DNA of 64,000 nucleotides from Sphingomonas sp. RIT328 (GTDB taxonomy: Bacteria; Pseudomonadota; Alphaproteobacteria; Sphingomonadales; Sphingomonadaceae): assembly GCF_000632225.1 (NCBI RefSeq), contig NZ_JFYV01000011.1, positions 30,415-94,414 of the forward strand, given 5' to 3'. This document shows positions 63,499 to 64,000 of this stretch, one piece after another. A model generated the notes under the pieces. It did not search any database. It was not told where the DNA came from and was given only the letters and a program-made list of their open reading frames with translations. The position numbers and the translations under genes are program-made. Position 1 is the first letter of the stretch. Every line of letters starts with the position of its first letter.

Positions 63499-64000
63499 TG
63501 TCATCCGGCTTCAACGACAAGCGGCTCGACGCGAGCATCGACGCGATCCTCGGTCTCGGCCGCGACGGGTCCCGCCCGGCGCCGCCCGCCGAAGAGGCGG
63601 ATCTGCCGACCTTGCAGCGGATCAAGACGTCGCGCCGCGCCTCGACCTCGGTGGCGGTGTCGCTCGGCATCGCGGCGACCGCGGGGGTCGGCTTCGTCGT
63701 CGGTCATCACGGCAGCAGCGATGCGCCGACGCCGCCGCACCGCGTCATCGACGTGCCGGCGACCCCCGCGGCCGAACCGGAATCGCCCGCGACGACGGCG
63801 GTCGATACGGTCGCGGCGCGCGCCCGCCGACCCCGCCGCCCGCACGCCGCCGCCACCGATGCGGCGATTCCGATCATCCCGGCGACGCCGCTGCTCGCCG
63901 AGGCGCTGGCCGCGGCCGTGCGCGGGGACGATCCGCCCGCGCCGATCGCCACCGCCGCCGCCGCGCCCTCGCCTGCGCCTTCACCCGCGTCCGCACCGAC
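63498..64000 (+). CDS. Single-span membrane protein, 3' end outside window
   Basis: The reading frame starts at ATG 63498, overlapping the phosphatase stop, and stays open to the end of the window (167 complete codons). The N-terminus is cytosolic in style (FNDKRLDASIDAILGLGRD). One membrane helix follows at about residues 53-70 (VAVSLGIAATAGVGFVVG), then a long proline/alanine-rich extracytoplasmic linker with basic patches (RARRPRRPH). No catalytic domain has appeared by the edge. Possibly an envelope anchor or a LysM/lytic enzyme with its domain beyond the window. GC-rich codon use agrees with real coding. Confidence 0.7.
   Translation, partial: MSSGFNDKRLDASIDAILGLGRDGSRPAPPAEEADLPTLQRIKTSRRASTSVAVSLGIAATAGVGFVVGHHGSSDAPTPPHRVIDVPATPAAEPESPATTAVDTVAARARRPRRPHAAATDAAIPIIPATPLLAEALAAAVRGDDPPAPIATAAAAPSPAPSPASAP

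Overview
The window is high-GC (roughly 70%), densely coded DNA from an alphaproteobacterium of the Sphingomonas type. This is inferred from the adjacent recF and gyrB, a MipZ-type division ATPase, many LOV/HWE and HisKA_2 histidine kinases, TonB-dependent receptors, exported S9/M16/S15/DUF885 peptidases, and intergenic palindromic elements built on CCGGC-GAAG-GCCGG and CCTCYGCG. It looks chromosomal. I see no integrase, transposase, CRISPR array, tRNA or rRNA.

Layout. 1-7.8 kb: the end of a GAF protein, a nicotinamidase, a small unknown protein, then a tightly coupled cassette of glycosyltransferase, acyl-CoA-dehydrogenase-like flavoprotein, PIG-L deacetylase and NodS-like methyltransferase, followed by a DUF885 metallopeptidase and an MFS transporter. 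7.8-11.6 kb: a hybrid histidine kinase that overlaps, tail to tail, a LOV-HWE blue-light kinase. 11.9-14.3 kb: an MFS transporter and a metallophosphoesterase broken by a one-base frameshift. 14.5-21.6 kb: an M16 double-domain peptidase, a SleB-type cell wall hydrolase, an S9 peptidase, a glycine-zipper lipoprotein, and two small genes facing each other, each behind an EcfG-like (GGAAC-N17-GTT) general-stress promoter. 21.7-31.4 kb: recF, gyrB, a Sel1-like gene, panC, mipZ, a J-domain protein, a phosphohexomutase, a PH-domain protein and a DnaQ-like exonuclease, with three palindromic repeat doublets between them. 31.4-40.5 kb: a three-gene phosphorelay (CHASE3 kinase, CheY-like regulator, receiver-HisKA_2 kinase), membrane and periplasmic proteins, a DUF2236 oxygenase, and a DUF4173/OmpR-type regulator/kinase operon.

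40.8-54.4 kb: an alpha-amino-acid ester hydrolase-like enzyme, then a B12 uptake and salvage operon. Eleven minus-strand genes (btuB, cobD, cobO, btuF, btuC, btuD, cbiB, cobQ, cobT, cobS, alpha-ribazole phosphatase) lie behind one adenosylcobalamin riboswitch, with cobU diverging on the other side. No corrin-ring genes are present, so this locus by itself supports import and late remodelling of corrinoids. 54.5-64 kb: a second TonB-dependent receptor, an OmpR-type two-component pair, a PAS-HWE kinase without a canonical start codon that precedes a heme oxygenase, an outer-membrane barrel protein, a PPP-family phosphatase, and the start of a single-span membrane protein that runs off the window.

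Several architectural habits recur: 4-base start/stop overlaps (ATGA, GTGA, TTGA), convergent genes sharing a CTAG stop or overlapping by 31-46 bases, and apparent near-cognate start codons (CTG, CTG, ATC) behind good ribosome binding sites. No whole system is certainly new. The least explained items are the glycosyltransferase/deacetylase/methyltransferase cassette, the palindromic element families (one nested inside another), the paired stress genes, and the heme oxygenase next to a cysteine-less LOV-like kinase.
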